Source: Streptomyces sp. NBC_00249 (GTDB taxonomy: Bacteria > Actinomycetota > Actinomycetes > Streptomycetales > Streptomycetaceae). Taken from it: a stretch of DNA of 64,000 bases. Of this stretch, positions 7,847 to 15,760 are shown piece after piece; position 1 is the stretch's first letter, and each line of letters starts with the position of its first letter. Below the pieces are notes generated by a model, which saw only the letters and a list, made by a program, of their open reading frames with translations, did no database searches and had not been told where the DNA came from. The stretch spans positions 124,001 through 188,000 of the forward strand of contig NZ_JAPEMV010000006.1 in the NCBI RefSeq assembly GCF_026342355.1, in the 5' to 3' direction. Position numbers and translations under genes: made by a program.

Positions 7847-8625
7847 GCACGCTCACCGAGCGCGCGGCGGCCGCCGCCGGCCGCGTCGAGAGCCCGCCGC
7901 AGGGCGTCCCCGCCGCAGCTCCGGCCGTCGAGGAGTACGTCCCGACGCTGGACCCGATGGCCGGGTACGAGCCGGGCGACGATGACCCCGAGATGGTCCC
8001 CGTCCACCTCGCATGGCTCCGGGTCCGCAAGGAGATCCGCGCCATCGCCAAGGGCGAGCAGTACAACGGCGGCGGCACCCGCTTCAACTTCCGGGGCGTC
8101 GACACCGTGGTGAACACCTTCGGGCCCGTCACGCTCAAGCACGGCATCAACGTCCTGCCCATCCACGTCGAGGCGTCCTACCGGGACACCACCACGTCCA
8201 AGGGCAGCAAGATGCACGAGTGCACCGCGACGGTGACCTGGCAGATCATCGGCCCGAAGGGCGACCACTTCACTCTCCAGACCCAGGGTGAAGCCCTGGA
8301 TTCCGCCGACAAGGCCACCGCGAAGGCCCAGTCCGTGGCGCTGCGCGTGCTGCTCCTCACCTCCGGCTTGACGCCCACCCACGACAAGGACCCCGACGCC
8401 TCGTACGTCGAGCGTGGCAACGACGCCCCGGCCCGGTCCGCCGAGTCGTACCGGGACGAGATCCTCGACAAGAAGACGAGCCAGAGCCGGTTGCAGCAGA
8501 TCGGCTACGAGCTGAGCAACCTGCGGATGCTCGGCCAGAACGTCGTCAACGAGGTCGGCGAGCAGGAGACCCTCGACGCCCTCGGCCGCCGGATCTACAC
8601 CGAGCGCTCGGGCGGTGCGGCGTGA
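7843..8625 (+). CDS. ERF-family single-strand annealing protein
   Basis: In this 260-residue protein the core around residues 55-185 fits the ERF superfamily: GGTRFNFRGVDTVVNTFGPV, a central beta-rich stretch, then GEALDSADKATAKAQSVALR. ERF proteins coat and anneal single-stranded DNA during phage recombination. The partner exonuclease is upstream and an exonuclease of a different fold is downstream, all with overlapping starts. The last ~70 residues (DEILDKKTSQSRLQQIGYEL) are helical and may bind other factors. Confidence 0.85.
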   Translation: MSTLTERAAAAAGRVESPPQGVPAAAPAVEEYVPTLDPMAGYEPGDDDPEMVPVHLAWLRVRKEIRAIAKGEQYNGGGTRFNFRGVDTVVNTFGPVTLKHGINVLPIHVEASYRDTTTSKGSKMHECTATVTWQIIGPKGDHFTLQTQGEALDSADKATAKAQSVALRVLLLTSGLTPTHDKDPDASYVERGNDAPARSAESYRDEILDKKTSQSRLQQIGYELSNLRMLGQNVVNEVGEQETLDALGRRIYTERSGGAA

Positions 8626-9323
8626 CCTGGCACCTCGGCCGGATGGCTGGCTTCGACCTGGAGACCACCGGCATCGACGTCGAGCAGGACCGCATCGTCA
8701 CCGCGTGCGTCGTCCAGTGCGGCGGCGGCCAGCCCACCGTCTCGGCCACGTGGCTCGCGAACCCCGGGATCGACATCCCCGAGCAGGCTGAGGCCGTCCA
8801 CGGCATCAGTACCGCCCGCGCGCAGGCTGAGGGCAAGCCGGCCGCCGAGGTCGTCGCCGACGTCCTCGCCGCGCTCGGCCAGGCCATCACCGCAGGCCTG
8901 CCGGTCGTCGCGATGAACGCCCGCTACGACCTGACCCTGTTGGACCGGGAGGCCCGCCGCCACAGCCTGGCGCCGCTCCCGGACGGGTTCCCCGTCATCG
9001 ACCCGTACGTCCTCGACAAGCAGGCCGACCGGTACCGCAAGGGCGGCCGCAAGCTCGTCGACCTGTGCGCCCACTACCAGGTGCCCATCGGCGACGCGCA
9101 CACCGCCGACGCGGACGCGATCGCTGCATGCCGGATCGCCTGGCGGCTCGGCTCCACCTCGCCGGTCCTCTCGGGCTGCTCCCTGCCGGAGTTGCACCGC
9201 AAGCAGGTCGGGTGGGCCGCCGAGCAGGCCGCCGGCCTCCAGGAGTACTTCCGCCGCAAGGACCCCAACGCGGTTGTGCGCGGCGAGTGGCCCCTCATCC
9301 CCCACCAGCAGGGAGACGTCTGA
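8622..9323 (+). CDS. DnaQ-like 3'-5' exonuclease (DEDDh)
   Basis: All acidic residues of the DEDDh family are visible: Asp12 and Glu14 in FDLETTG, Asp103 in ARYDL, and His160 with Asp165 in HTADADA. The 233 residues are mainly the exonuclease domain plus a short tail. It starts with GTG at 8622, overlapping the ERF stop. It may proofread for a host polymerase or trim DNA ends; no polymerase gene is present in the prophage. Confidence 0.85.
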   Translation: MTWHLGRMAGFDLETTGIDVEQDRIVTACVVQCGGGQPTVSATWLANPGIDIPEQAEAVHGISTARAQAEGKPAAEVVADVLAALGQAITAGLPVVAMNARYDLTLLDREARRHSLAPLPDGFPVIDPYVLDKQADRYRKGGRKLVDLCAHYQVPIGDAHTADADAIAACRIAWRLGSTSPVLSGCSLPELHRKQVGWAAEQAAGLQEYFRRKDPNAVVRGEWPLIPHQQGDV

Positions 9324-9622
9324 TGTTCGGATCCAAGTCCCGCGAAATCCGCGACCTCCAGCGAGCGCTCCGCATCAGCGAGCAGCGGTTCACCACCGCC
9401 CGCACCAACGGCCGCGACGCTCTGCACGCCGCTGACGGGGCCGCCAACCGCCTCACCCGGGCCCTCCGGGCCTGCGCCCGCTACCGGGCCGACCTCGCGG
9501 TCCAGCGGCGCGTGACTCGACGTCTGGCTGACCAGCTCCTCGACGCCACCGGGTCCCGCGGCCACTACCTCATCCCTGAGGAGCGCGCGGTCCTGGGCAT
9601 CAAGGACGGAGACGCCGCGTGA
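9323..9622 (+). CDS. Hypothetical basic helical protein (99 aa)
   Basis: The ATG at 9323 overlaps the exonuclease stop. The product is Arg-rich and predicted to be almost all helix (REIRDLQRALRISEQRF onward), so a nucleic-acid-binding or coiled-coil role is possible. Its stop overlaps the resolvase start. Confidence 0.5.
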   Translation: MFGSKSREIRDLQRALRISEQRFTTARTNGRDALHAADGAANRLTRALRACARYRADLAVQRRVTRRLADQLLDATGSRGHYLIPEERAVLGIKDGDAA

Positions 9623-10206
9623 GCCTCACCGTGACCCCCGCGACCGGGATGCCGTCCACCCTCCCGGTCGCGGGCACCACCCCCCGCCTCGTCATCGGCC
9701 TCGATCTGTCCCTCACCTCCACCGGCATCGCCGGGGACGGCTGGACCGCCAACGTTCGCACCAAGACGCGCGGCGACGTCCGGCTCCGGATCCTCCAGAT
9801 CGCCGTCGCCGACTACATCAAGCTCGCGGACCTCGTCGTGATGGAGGGCCCCTCGTACGGGCACGCCGCGCTGGCCGGGCACGAAGACCTCGCCGGCCTC
9901 CGGGTCCTGGTCCGGCAGTACTGCTACCGGCACCACATCCCCTACGCCGTCATCCCGCCGTCGTCGCTGAAGGTGTACGCCACCGGCAACGGCCGCGCCT
10001 CCAAGGGCGAGATCCGCGACGCCATCGCCACCCAGTACGGGCACCACACCGAAGGCACCGCACGCTATGACGAGGCCGACGCCTACACGGCGATGGCGGC
10101 GGGCTACGACTGGCTCGGCCAGCCCCTCGCGGCCCTCCCGGAATCGCACCGGCGCGCGCTGAAGGGCTGCGCCTGGCCCGCGCTCCTGTCCGGGGGTGCC
10201 CTGTGA
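9619..10206 (+). CDS. RuvC-like Holliday junction resolvase
   Basis: The 195-residue protein has a RuvC-type RNase H fold: Asp29 in GLDLSLTSTG, Glu76 in VVMEGPS, and the acidic pair in YDEADAY (Asp151 and Asp154). Such phage enzymes cut branched DNA made by recombination or replication, often before packaging. It starts with GTG at 9619. It sits between recombination genes and the HNH gene in the overlapping early operon. Confidence 0.85.
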   Translation: MSLTVTPATGMPSTLPVAGTTPRLVIGLDLSLTSTGIAGDGWTANVRTKTRGDVRLRILQIAVADYIKLADLVVMEGPSYGHAALAGHEDLAGLRVLVRQYCYRHHIPYAVIPPSSLKVYATGNGRASKGEIRDAIATQYGHHTEGTARYDEADAYTAMAAGYDWLGQPLAALPESHRRALKGCAWPALLSGGAL

Positions 10207-10637
10207 ACGTCCGCGCCGATATCGCCGAGATGCTCCGCCAGGGCCTCGCGAACCACGTCATCGCCCGACGGCTGCACACCTCCCCCGCCAGGGTCCAGCA
10301 GGCCCGGGAAGCCCTCGGCATTCCGAACCTGCCTCTCGGCCCCCGGGCCGCCTCATCGGTCGAGGAGCTGTTCGCCGCCCGCACGGAGCCGCTCCCGGGC
10401 GGACACCTGAAGTGGACCGGCACCAGCCACAACGGCGCGTGCAAGGTCCGCTGGCAGGACCGCCACTACAGCGCCCACATGGTCGCCTTCCGCATCCGCA
10501 CCGGCCGAGACCCCATCGGCCGCGCCCGAACCTCCTGCGACATGCCCGGCTGTGTAGCCCCCGCGCACGTCAGCGACCAGGCCGAACGCGTCCGCGACAA
10601 GGCCACCTACAACGCCCTGTTCGGAGGTCTCCTGTGA
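10203..10637 (+). CDS. HTH plus HNH-type endonuclease-like protein
   Basis: The N-terminal ~45 residues form a helix-turn-helix (EMLRQGLANHVIARRLHTSP). The rest resembles a homing-type HNH domain: GHLKWTG, a strand ending RHYSAHMVAF, then CDMPGCVAPAHV with the metal-binding Cys and His. The final catalytic HNH Asn/His pair is less obvious. The gene is not beside the terminase, so a packaging role is less likely than for other phage HNH proteins. It may be a free-standing mobile endonuclease or a DNA-modification sensor. Confidence 0.65.
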   Translation: MNVRADIAEMLRQGLANHVIARRLHTSPARVQQAREALGIPNLPLGPRAASSVEELFAARTEPLPGGHLKWTGTSHNGACKVRWQDRHYSAHMVAFRIRTGRDPIGRARTSCDMPGCVAPAHVSDQAERVRDKATYNALFGGLL

Positions 10638-10942
10638 TCCCCAAGTCCTACGGACCGCACCGCGCCCCCGACACCCTCGAACCCCAGCCGAACTGGGCCG
10701 CCTCCGCCAAGTGCGCGACCGTCGACCCCGAGGTGATGTACCCCGGGCCCAACGACGGCGCCGCCTACAAGACGGCCCGCGATCTCTGCGATGTCTGCCC
10801 CGTCCTGGCCGAGTGTTTCGCCGACGTCATGGCCTACGAGGGCAACGCGACCGCGAAGTACCGGTACGGCATCCGCGCCGGGCTCACCCCGGCCGAGCGC
10901 GCCAACCGGCACACCCGCAGCCGCAAGCAGGCCGCCGCATGA
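10634..10942 (+). CDS. WhiB-like iron-sulfur transcription factor
   Basis: The 102-residue protein has the four-Cys pattern Cys27-x24-Cys52-x2-Cys55-x5-Cys61, which in WhiB proteins holds a [4Fe-4S] cluster. The GIRAGLTPAER segment is the G(V/I)RAG turn used for sigma-factor and DNA contacts, followed by a basic tail (RANRHTRSRKQ). It starts with GTG at 10634 overlapping the HNH gene. Actinophage WhiB proteins can interfere with host WhiB regulation; which host promoter this one affects is unknown. Confidence 0.9.
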   Translation: MIPKSYGPHRAPDTLEPQPNWAASAKCATVDPEVMYPGPNDGAAYKTARDLCDVCPVLAECFADVMAYEGNATAKYRYGIRAGLTPAERANRHTRSRKQAAA

Positions 10943-11253
10943 ACCGGGCAACGGCGGCCTGGATCCGCAAGGCCGTCCTCGTCCAGTCGGCGCCGTCCCA
11001 CGGCCCCCGGGCGGGAGGCCCTTGCCCGTGCGAGGCCCGCCACCCGTGCGGACCCTGCCAGGTCGGCACTCACGACCGGTGCACGGGCTACCTCCAGGAC
11101 CGAGAGAAAGGCGTCTACGGGCCGGGACTGGCTTGGCCGCCTCGTGCAGCCGTCCGCACGGCAGGCCGAACCTGCCGCGCCCAGTGCACCTGTCGTACCT
11201 GCCGCCCGCCGGCGACCCCCGCCCGGCTCGGCCAGCTCGGGCTGTTCGAGTGA
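10939..11253 (+). CDS. Cys-rich hypothetical protein (104 aa)
   Basis: The ATG overlaps the WhiB stop. Two Cys clusters are present, CPCEARHPCGPC and CRAQCTCRTC, with GTHDRCTG between them, suggesting one or two zinc sites. The pattern is reminiscent of short Cys-rich Streptomyces proteins such as DUF6248, but I am not sure of the match. It ends overlapping the next start. Confidence 0.5.
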   Translation: MNRATAAWIRKAVLVQSAPSHGPRAGGPCPCEARHPCGPCQVGTHDRCTGYLQDREKGVYGPGLAWPPRAAVRTAGRTCRAQCTCRTCRPPATPARLGQLGLFE

Positions 11254-11498
11254 CCGCCCACGTCGTCGGCGGCCTGTTCATCGACGGCGGCGAGGGCCAT
11301 GAGATCAAGCACGGCGACCGCGCCGGCCAGATCCGGTGGACCAGCCAGCCCCGCGCCCGCTACGAGTGCGTCGCCTGCCGCTGGAAGTCCGAGACCGTCA
11401 CCGGCCCGGCCGCCGTCAAAGCGTTCGTCGCCCACATCCGCACCACCCACCGGGCTACCTGCCCGGCCACCACCAACGAAGGAGCACGAGCCGCATGA
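11250..11498 (+). CDS. Small C2H2-like zinc-binding protein (82 aa)
   Basis: The GTG at 11250 overlaps the previous gene. YECVACRW followed 20-30 residues later by HIRTTHRATC makes a CxxC...HxxxxH arrangement like a single zinc finger. It is probably a DNA- or protein-binding accessory of the early operon. Confidence 0.5.
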   Translation: MTAHVVGGLFIDGGEGHEIKHGDRAGQIRWTSQPRARYECVACRWKSETVTGPAAVKAFVAHIRTTHRATCPATTNEGARAA

Positions 11499-11812
11499 GC
11501 ACCCCGATCCGTATCGACGCCGACGTCAAGCTCGACTCGAAGATCCTCACCGACGTTGCCGAAGCCTTCGAACCCCACGCCGACCAGATGTTCAAGCAGC
11601 CCAAGGGCCACTGGGTCGCCGTCGTCGAGTTCACCCACGTCGAGCGCACCGAGCCCGGCCCCGACGAGGACAAGGACCCGTCAGTCAAGGTCCGCATCAC
11701 CGACCTGGAGATCGCCGCCGACACGGCCACCGAGCACCACATCCGGCAGCTCATGGCCGACATGCACCGGCAGCGGACCAGCGACGGCACCCTCGACGCC
11801 CACGTCGCCTGA
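11495..11812 (+). CDS. Hypothetical early protein (105 aa)
   Basis: It is acidic, with a strand-rich centre (HWVAVVEFTHVERTEPG) and a helical C-terminus (EHHIRQLMADMHRQR). Overlaps at both ends place it in the operon. No family recognised. Confidence 0.5.
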   Translation: MSTPIRIDADVKLDSKILTDVAEAFEPHADQMFKQPKGHWVAVVEFTHVERTEPGPDEDKDPSVKVRITDLEIAADTATEHHIRQLMADMHRQRTSDGTLDAHVA

Positions 11813-12105
11813 TGGCCGGGCCCGGCAGCCGGCGCACCGACAACCGGTGCCCGCGCTGCCGGGCCCCCATCCTCCGACAGCTCGTCGGCCAGATCGCCGC
11901 CCTCACCGTGACCGCTGACCTCCGGCCGCTCACCCCGAGCGAGCAGGCCGCAGTACGCGAACCGAACCGGCTGATCTGGTGCCTGAGAGGCGGCGAGCAC
12001 ACCGCCCGCCGCCTCACCTGGACCGGCCGCGACCACCCCGCCACGTGCCCCCACCCGCACGTCACCGAACACCGCTGCACCACCGAGCCGACCACCCTGT
12101 TCTGA
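11812..12105 (+). CDS. Small Cys-containing protein (97 aa)
   Basis: The ATG overlaps the preceding stop by one base. CPRC near the N-terminus and later Cys/His residues (CPHPHVTEHRC) could bind one zinc. It lies 12 bases upstream of the helicase gene. Confidence 0.45.
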   Translation: MAGPGSRRTDNRCPRCRAPILRQLVGQIAALTVTADLRPLTPSEQAAVREPNRLIWCLRGGEHTARRLTWTGRDHPATCPHPHVTEHRCTTEPTTLF

Positions 12106-12117
12106 GGAGCACCGCCT

Positions 12118-13854
12118 GTGGAGAACGTCCGCCCCTTCCCGCACCAGGCGGACCGTGACGGCGACGACGACCAGCTCGACGCCGAGCGGTTCGTCCTCGG
12201 CACCGCCATGAACCAGGCGCACGACATCAAGACCATGCGGGCCGCCATCCAAGGCACCAGCTTCCAGCGCCCCGCCCACGAAGTGATCTGGACCGCCATC
12301 CTCGCCCTCGTCGACCGCGGCGACAGCACCCACTACACCGCCGTCATCGCCGAACTCGACCGCAACAAGGAACTCCGACGAGCAGGCGGCATCACCTACA
12401 TCACCCGGGTCAACGACTACGTCGGCGGCGGCGACGCCGACCACTGGGCGGGCAAAGTTCGCGAAGCCGCCGACCTCCGCGAGGAGGCCAACGTCGGCCG
12501 GCTCATGGTGCAGCGCGCCACCGCCGCCGACGCCGAGCCCGGCGCAGGCATCGCCGTCTACGAGGAGTTCGCCAAGCGCCGCCGCGACCGCGAAGAACGC
12601 CAGGCCGGTCCCACGGCCAGCCCCTTCCTGGACTGGGCCAGCTTCTTCGCCACCGACTTCGGGAAGGTCGAACTCCTCCCCGGCCGCCTCCTCGCCCCCG
12701 GCCAGCAGATCGCCATCGTCGGCGAAGGCAAGGCCGGAAAGTCCCTGATCGTGCAGGAGTGGCTCTGGCGCATGGCCACCGGCCAACCCTTCCTCGGCGA
12801 CCGCCCCCACGACCCCGTACCCGTCCTGTACATCGACGCCGAGAACGGCCACGCCGACATCCAAGCCCGCCTCATCTCCTACGGAGCCAGCCCCGACCGG
12901 ATGGGCCAGTTCACCTACGCCAGCTTCCCGCCCATCCGCCCCCTCGACACCCCCGGCGGCGGCCAAGACCTCCTGCGCCTCGTCGAGCAGGCCGGAGCCG
13001 AAGTCGTCTGCCTCGACACCGTCAGCCGTTTCATCTCCGGCCCCGAGAACGACGCCGACACCTGGCTCGCCCTCTACCGCTGCTCCCTGCTCCCCCTCAA
13101 GCGCGCCGGGAAGTCGTCCGTACGTCTCGACCACCTCGGAAAGGATGCCGAGCGTGGCGCCCGCGGCTCGTCCGCCAAAACCCAAGACGTCGACCACGTC
13201 TGGGAACTCCGTGCGCAGGGCGGCGGCGCGCTCACCCTCAAACGGACCTACACCCGCACCGGTATCGGCCCCGACCACTTCTCGATCGTCCGCCAGTCCC
13301 GGCAGCACGGCGACACCTACGCGCCCGGTGGCACCCGCCACATCCTCATGACCTGGGACACGGGAACCCCTCCGACGCCCGGCAGCGAGGAGGACATCAT
13401 CCAGCGCCTCGACGCCGCCAACGTCCCTGCCGATGCCGGCAACCGTGTCGTCCGCCAGGCCCTCCAGAAGCTCCAGATCTCGGCCGGGAACGACAAGATC
13501 GCCCGCATCGTTCGGGCCCGCCAACAGGCCCCCTCAGACGTTTCCGGAAACCGTTCCGCGGAGGCGTTCCAGCAGACGTTTCCCGGAAACGTTTCCCGGA
13601 ACGCGGGCGGAACGGAAGAAACCGCAGGTCAAACGTTTCCCGGAACGGGCGCGGAAACACCTGGAACGCCCCCTGTTCCCCCCGCTTCCCCCCCGGAGGG
13701 GGGGAACGGGGAGGGGAACGACGTTCCGAGTACTTCGAAGACCCCCCTGTGCGCCGTCTGCGGGCACGAACTCCACGGCTTCCGCCTCGACCGCGGATAC
13801 GACACCTGCCTCGCATGCGACCCCACCACCGGCAGCCACCCCGACGCCGCCTGA
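12118..13854 (+). CDS. Replicative helicase/ATPase (DnaB N-domain plus RecA-fold ATPase)
   Basis: In this 578-residue protein residues ~17-130 match the DnaB N-terminal domain (DAERFVLGTAMNQAHDI, and GGITYITRVND typical of its end). Residues ~165-400 are a RecA/RepA-type ATPase with Walker A GEGKAGKS (202-209) and Walker B VVCLD (296-300). A low-complexity linker encoded by repetitive DNA follows (about residues 475-540). The C-terminus carries a CxxC...CxxC zinc motif (CAVCG and CLACD). It is the only clear replication protein in the phage and probably opens the origin and drives the fork with host polymerase. The start is GTG at 12118 after GAGGAG. Confidence 0.8.
   Translation: MENVRPFPHQADRDGDDDQLDAERFVLGTAMNQAHDIKTMRAAIQGTSFQRPAHEVIWTAILALVDRGDSTHYTAVIAELDRNKELRRAGGITYITRVNDYVGGGDADHWAGKVREAADLREEANVGRLMVQRATAADAEPGAGIAVYEEFAKRRRDREERQAGPTASPFLDWASFFATDFGKVELLPGRLLAPGQQIAIVGEGKAGKSLIVQEWLWRMATGQPFLGDRPHDPVPVLYIDAENGHADIQARLISYGASPDRMGQFTYASFPPIRPLDTPGGGQDLLRLVEQAGAEVVCLDTVSRFISGPENDADTWLALYRCSLLPLKRAGKSSVRLDHLGKDAERGARGSSAKTQDVDHVWELRAQGGGALTLKRTYTRTGIGPDHFSIVRQSRQHGDTYAPGGTRHILMTWDTGTPPTPGSEEDIIQRLDAANVPADAGNRVVRQALQKLQISAGNDKIARIVRARQQAPSDVSGNRSAEAFQQTFPGNVSRNAGGTEETAGQTFPGTGAETPGTPPVPPASPPEGGNGEGNDVPSTSKTPLCAVCGHELHGFRLDRGYDTCLACDPTTGSHPDAA
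13538..13740. repeat. GGAAC/GTTTCC iteron-like array within the helicase gene (candidate origin)
   Basis: Within about 200 bases the units GTTTCC, GGAAAC, GTTCC and GGAAC recur more than fifteen times in both orientations. Examples are TTTCCGGAAAC near 13540 and the pair of adjacent TTTCCCGG units near 13580-13602. At protein level this makes an unconserved-looking linker rich in Pro, Gly and Thr. Iterons inside a replication initiator gene are known from lambda O and similar systems, which makes this the best origin candidate in the prophage. Confidence 0.5.
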
Positions 13855-13863
13855 AAGGCCGAC

Positions 13864-14079
13864 ATGGACCGCATCTACACGAACCACCGCCACGGAGAAC
13901 GCCGCATCCACGTCGAGATCGCCGAGAACGAGATCGCCGACCTCCTTGACGACCTCAGCCCCGACACCGCCTGGTTCGCCACCACCACACGCCTCCGCCA
14001 GATCCTCCACGACGCCCACGAGGCCTTCACCAACGACCGACGCAACGACGCCCACGAAGCCGACATCAGCCGCACCTGA
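13864..14079 (+). CDS. Hypothetical protein (71 aa)
   Basis: It lies 9 bases after the helicase stop with AAGG upstream. It is acidic and helical, rich in Asp, Glu and His, with no recognised motif. Confidence 0.45.
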   Translation: MDRIYTNHRHGERRIHVEIAENEIADLLDDLSPDTAWFATTTRLRQILHDAHEAFTNDRRNDAHEADISRT

Positions 14080-14124
14080 CCGCCCGACTCGGTTCCGTCC
14101 GCCCGCGCGCACAAGGAGACCCAC

Positions 14125-14436
14125 ATGAGCATTTGGACCACCGCCTACCTCGCCTACGGCCAGCAGATTCCCGACACCGACACCGACGTCCTCGACGCCG
14201 TGCTCGGCCGCCTGGACGGGGGCGTCGGCCACCTCTCCGCCGGCGCCTACGACCGCGAGCGCCTGTACCTAGTCACCGGCTGCCACAGTGCCGAACTCGG
14301 CACGCCGGAGACCGTCGAGGTCCCGCGCGTCGAGGACGCGTACCACGTGTGGGACGAGGAACTGCGTACCGCCCTGGCCGCGCTCGGCATCGAGGAGCAG
14401 CCGTTCGCCTGGCACCTGATCGCCGCCCAGTCCTGA
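14125..14436 (+). CDS. Hypothetical protein (103 aa)
   Basis: AAGGAG lies 8 bases before the ATG. The composition is that of a small soluble domain (AYDRERLYLVTGCHSAEL). A hairpin follows the stop. No function assignable. Confidence 0.5.
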   Translation: MSIWTTAYLAYGQQIPDTDTDVLDAVLGRLDGGVGHLSAGAYDRERLYLVTGCHSAELGTPETVEVPRVEDAYHVWDEELRTALAALGIEEQPFAWHLIAAQS

Positions 14437-14442
14437 CCCCGC

Positions 14443-14473
14443 CGGCCGCCCCGCGGGCAATGCGGGGCGGCCG
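14443..14473 (+). terminator. Hairpin between early genes
   Basis: CGGCCGCCCCGC (14443-14454) is inverted perfectly at 14462-14473 with a 7-base loop. There is no T-run, so it may be a Streptomyces-type terminator, an attenuator or an RNA processing site. Confidence 0.5.
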
Positions 14474-14510
14474 ACCCCACCAGCATCCACCACCCCGGAA
14501 GGACCGCCCC

Positions 14511-14999
14511 GTGAACCGCTTCGAGTACACCGACCCCGACGGCGACACCCTCGCCGTCTACCCCGCCGAGACTGAACAGGGCCACGTAGTCGTCCACCGG
14601 ATCCACGGCCACCGCAACACGGAGCCCCTCGACCTCGCCGTGTACGTCCCCCTCGCCATGCTCGAGGAAATCATCGCGGGCCAGCGCGACATGGCTCGCC
14701 AGGCCGGCGGACAGGCCGAGCCCGCGCGCTGCGACAACGCGAACTGCGCCGGGCCCTGCCCGGGCTGCTACCAGCCGCCCACCACACCGCGCCGCTTCTG
14801 CCTGCTCCGGCACACCGACATCGCCGGCGTCTCCGGGACCGGCATCGTCGCCGACGGCGTCCTGTGGCCCGACGGGACCGCGTCGCTGCGCTGGAAGGGC
14901 GAAAAGCCGTCCACCGTCCACTGGGACCGGATCGCCGACGCCGAGGCCGTACACGGGCACGGAGGCGCCACCGAGATCGTGTGGCTGGACCAACCGTGA
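14511..14999 (+). CDS. Hypothetical protein with Cys cluster (162 aa)
   Basis: The GTG at 14511 is preceded by GGAAGG. The N-terminal half is strand-rich and similar to other small early proteins. The middle carries CDNANCAGPCPGCYQ, a Cys-rich knot, and the C-terminal third (GTASLRWKGEKPSTVHWD) reads as a beta domain. A one-zinc accessory protein is possible. Confidence 0.5.
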   Translation: MNRFEYTDPDGDTLAVYPAETEQGHVVVHRIHGHRNTEPLDLAVYVPLAMLEEIIAGQRDMARQAGGQAEPARCDNANCAGPCPGCYQPPTTPRRFCLLRHTDIAGVSGTGIVADGVLWPDGTASLRWKGEKPSTVHWDRIADAEAVHGHGGATEIVWLDQP

Positions 15000-15118
15000 T
15001 CCGCATCGTCCTGGGCGGCCTCGTCATCTGGTGCGCCCTCGCCAGCCTCACCGCGATCGTCCTCTGCCGCATCGCACACGTCCTGAAGCGCCGCCACCGA
15101 AGGAGCGCACGCCGATGA
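14996..15118 (+). CDS. Short single-pass membrane protein (40 aa)
   Basis: The GTG at 14996 overlaps the preceding stop by four bases. About 25 hydrophobic residues (VLGGLVIWCALASLTAIVLC) are followed by a strongly basic tail (KRRHRRSARR), predicting an N-out, C-in single-pass protein. The next gene overlaps its stop. Confidence 0.5.
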   Translation: MIRIVLGGLVIWCALASLTAIVLCRIAHVLKRRHRRSARR

Positions 15119-15339
15119 CCATCCAGCCCGGACAGATCTACCGCGCCGCCACCCCCCTCGACGGAGGTCGTCGAATCCTCATCGCGTCCCGCCCCGCAAG
15201 CCACGACTACGTCTGGGTGTGCGACGCCGTCACCCGCCTGCGGCCCCGCACCATCTCGCTCCGGAGCCTCCACGCCAGCCCGACCACCCGCGACGGCCAG
15301 CCCCGACGCACCGGCTACATCCTGGAGGCCGGGCAGTGA
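15115..15339 (+). CDS. Hypothetical protein (74 aa)
   Basis: It begins PGQIYRAATPLDGGRRILI, resembling small SH3-like beta-barrel proteins that recur in Streptomyces phages. It overlaps both neighbours. Confidence 0.5.
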   Translation: MTIQPGQIYRAATPLDGGRRILIASRPASHDYVWVCDAVTRLRPRTISLRSLHASPTTRDGQPRRTGYILEAGQ

Positions 15340-15671
15340 CCGAGCAGCCCGTCCGGCACACCGCCGACACGATCAACGACAACGCCCTCGACCAGCTGTA
15401 CACCGAGTTGGAGCGCTACCGACTGGCCTGGACCAGCGCCCGTGGCCGGGCCGGTGGCGCCCGCATCGCATGGCGCTGCTGGTTCCGGCTCGCGGAGAAG
15501 CGCCGCATCCGCGCCGAGCAGGCCGAGGCCGCCATCGCCCGCGTCCGCGCCGAGTGCGACGCCCTCATCCAAGACCGCGACCGCCTCAGCCTCGACCCGG
15601 ACAACGAATCGTTCGGCGACGGATACGCCGACGCTGTGGCCCGCATCCGTCTCGCCCTCACCGGCGCCTGA
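15336..15671 (+). CDS. Coiled-coil hypothetical protein (111 aa)
   Basis: GTG start at 15336 overlapping the previous stop. The bulk is a charged helix rich in Glu, Arg and Ala (RIRAEQAEAAIARVRAECD). No catalytic motif. Confidence 0.5.
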   Translation: MTEQPVRHTADTINDNALDQLYTELERYRLAWTSARGRAGGARIAWRCWFRLAEKRRIRAEQAEAAIARVRAECDALIQDRDRLSLDPDNESFGDGYADAVARIRLALTGA

Positions 15672-15681
15672 ACACGCGCGA

Positions 15682-15718
15682 GGGGCGCGCCGCTTGTCTC
15701 CCCAGACCGGCGCGCCCC
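15682..15718 (+). terminator. Hairpin, possible internal terminator
   Basis: GGGGCGCGCCG (15682-15692) is inverted perfectly at 15708-15718 around a 15-base loop, 11 bases after a stop and 43 bases before the next start. No T-run. Confidence 0.5.
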
Positions 15719-15760
15719 CAGGTGCTCCCAACGTACCGCCTCGCACCCACGGAGCACACG

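Noticed and set aside
10203-10637. HNH protein as a packaging cofactor
   Set aside because: Packaging HNH proteins usually adjoin the terminase; this one is 12 kb away in the early operon.
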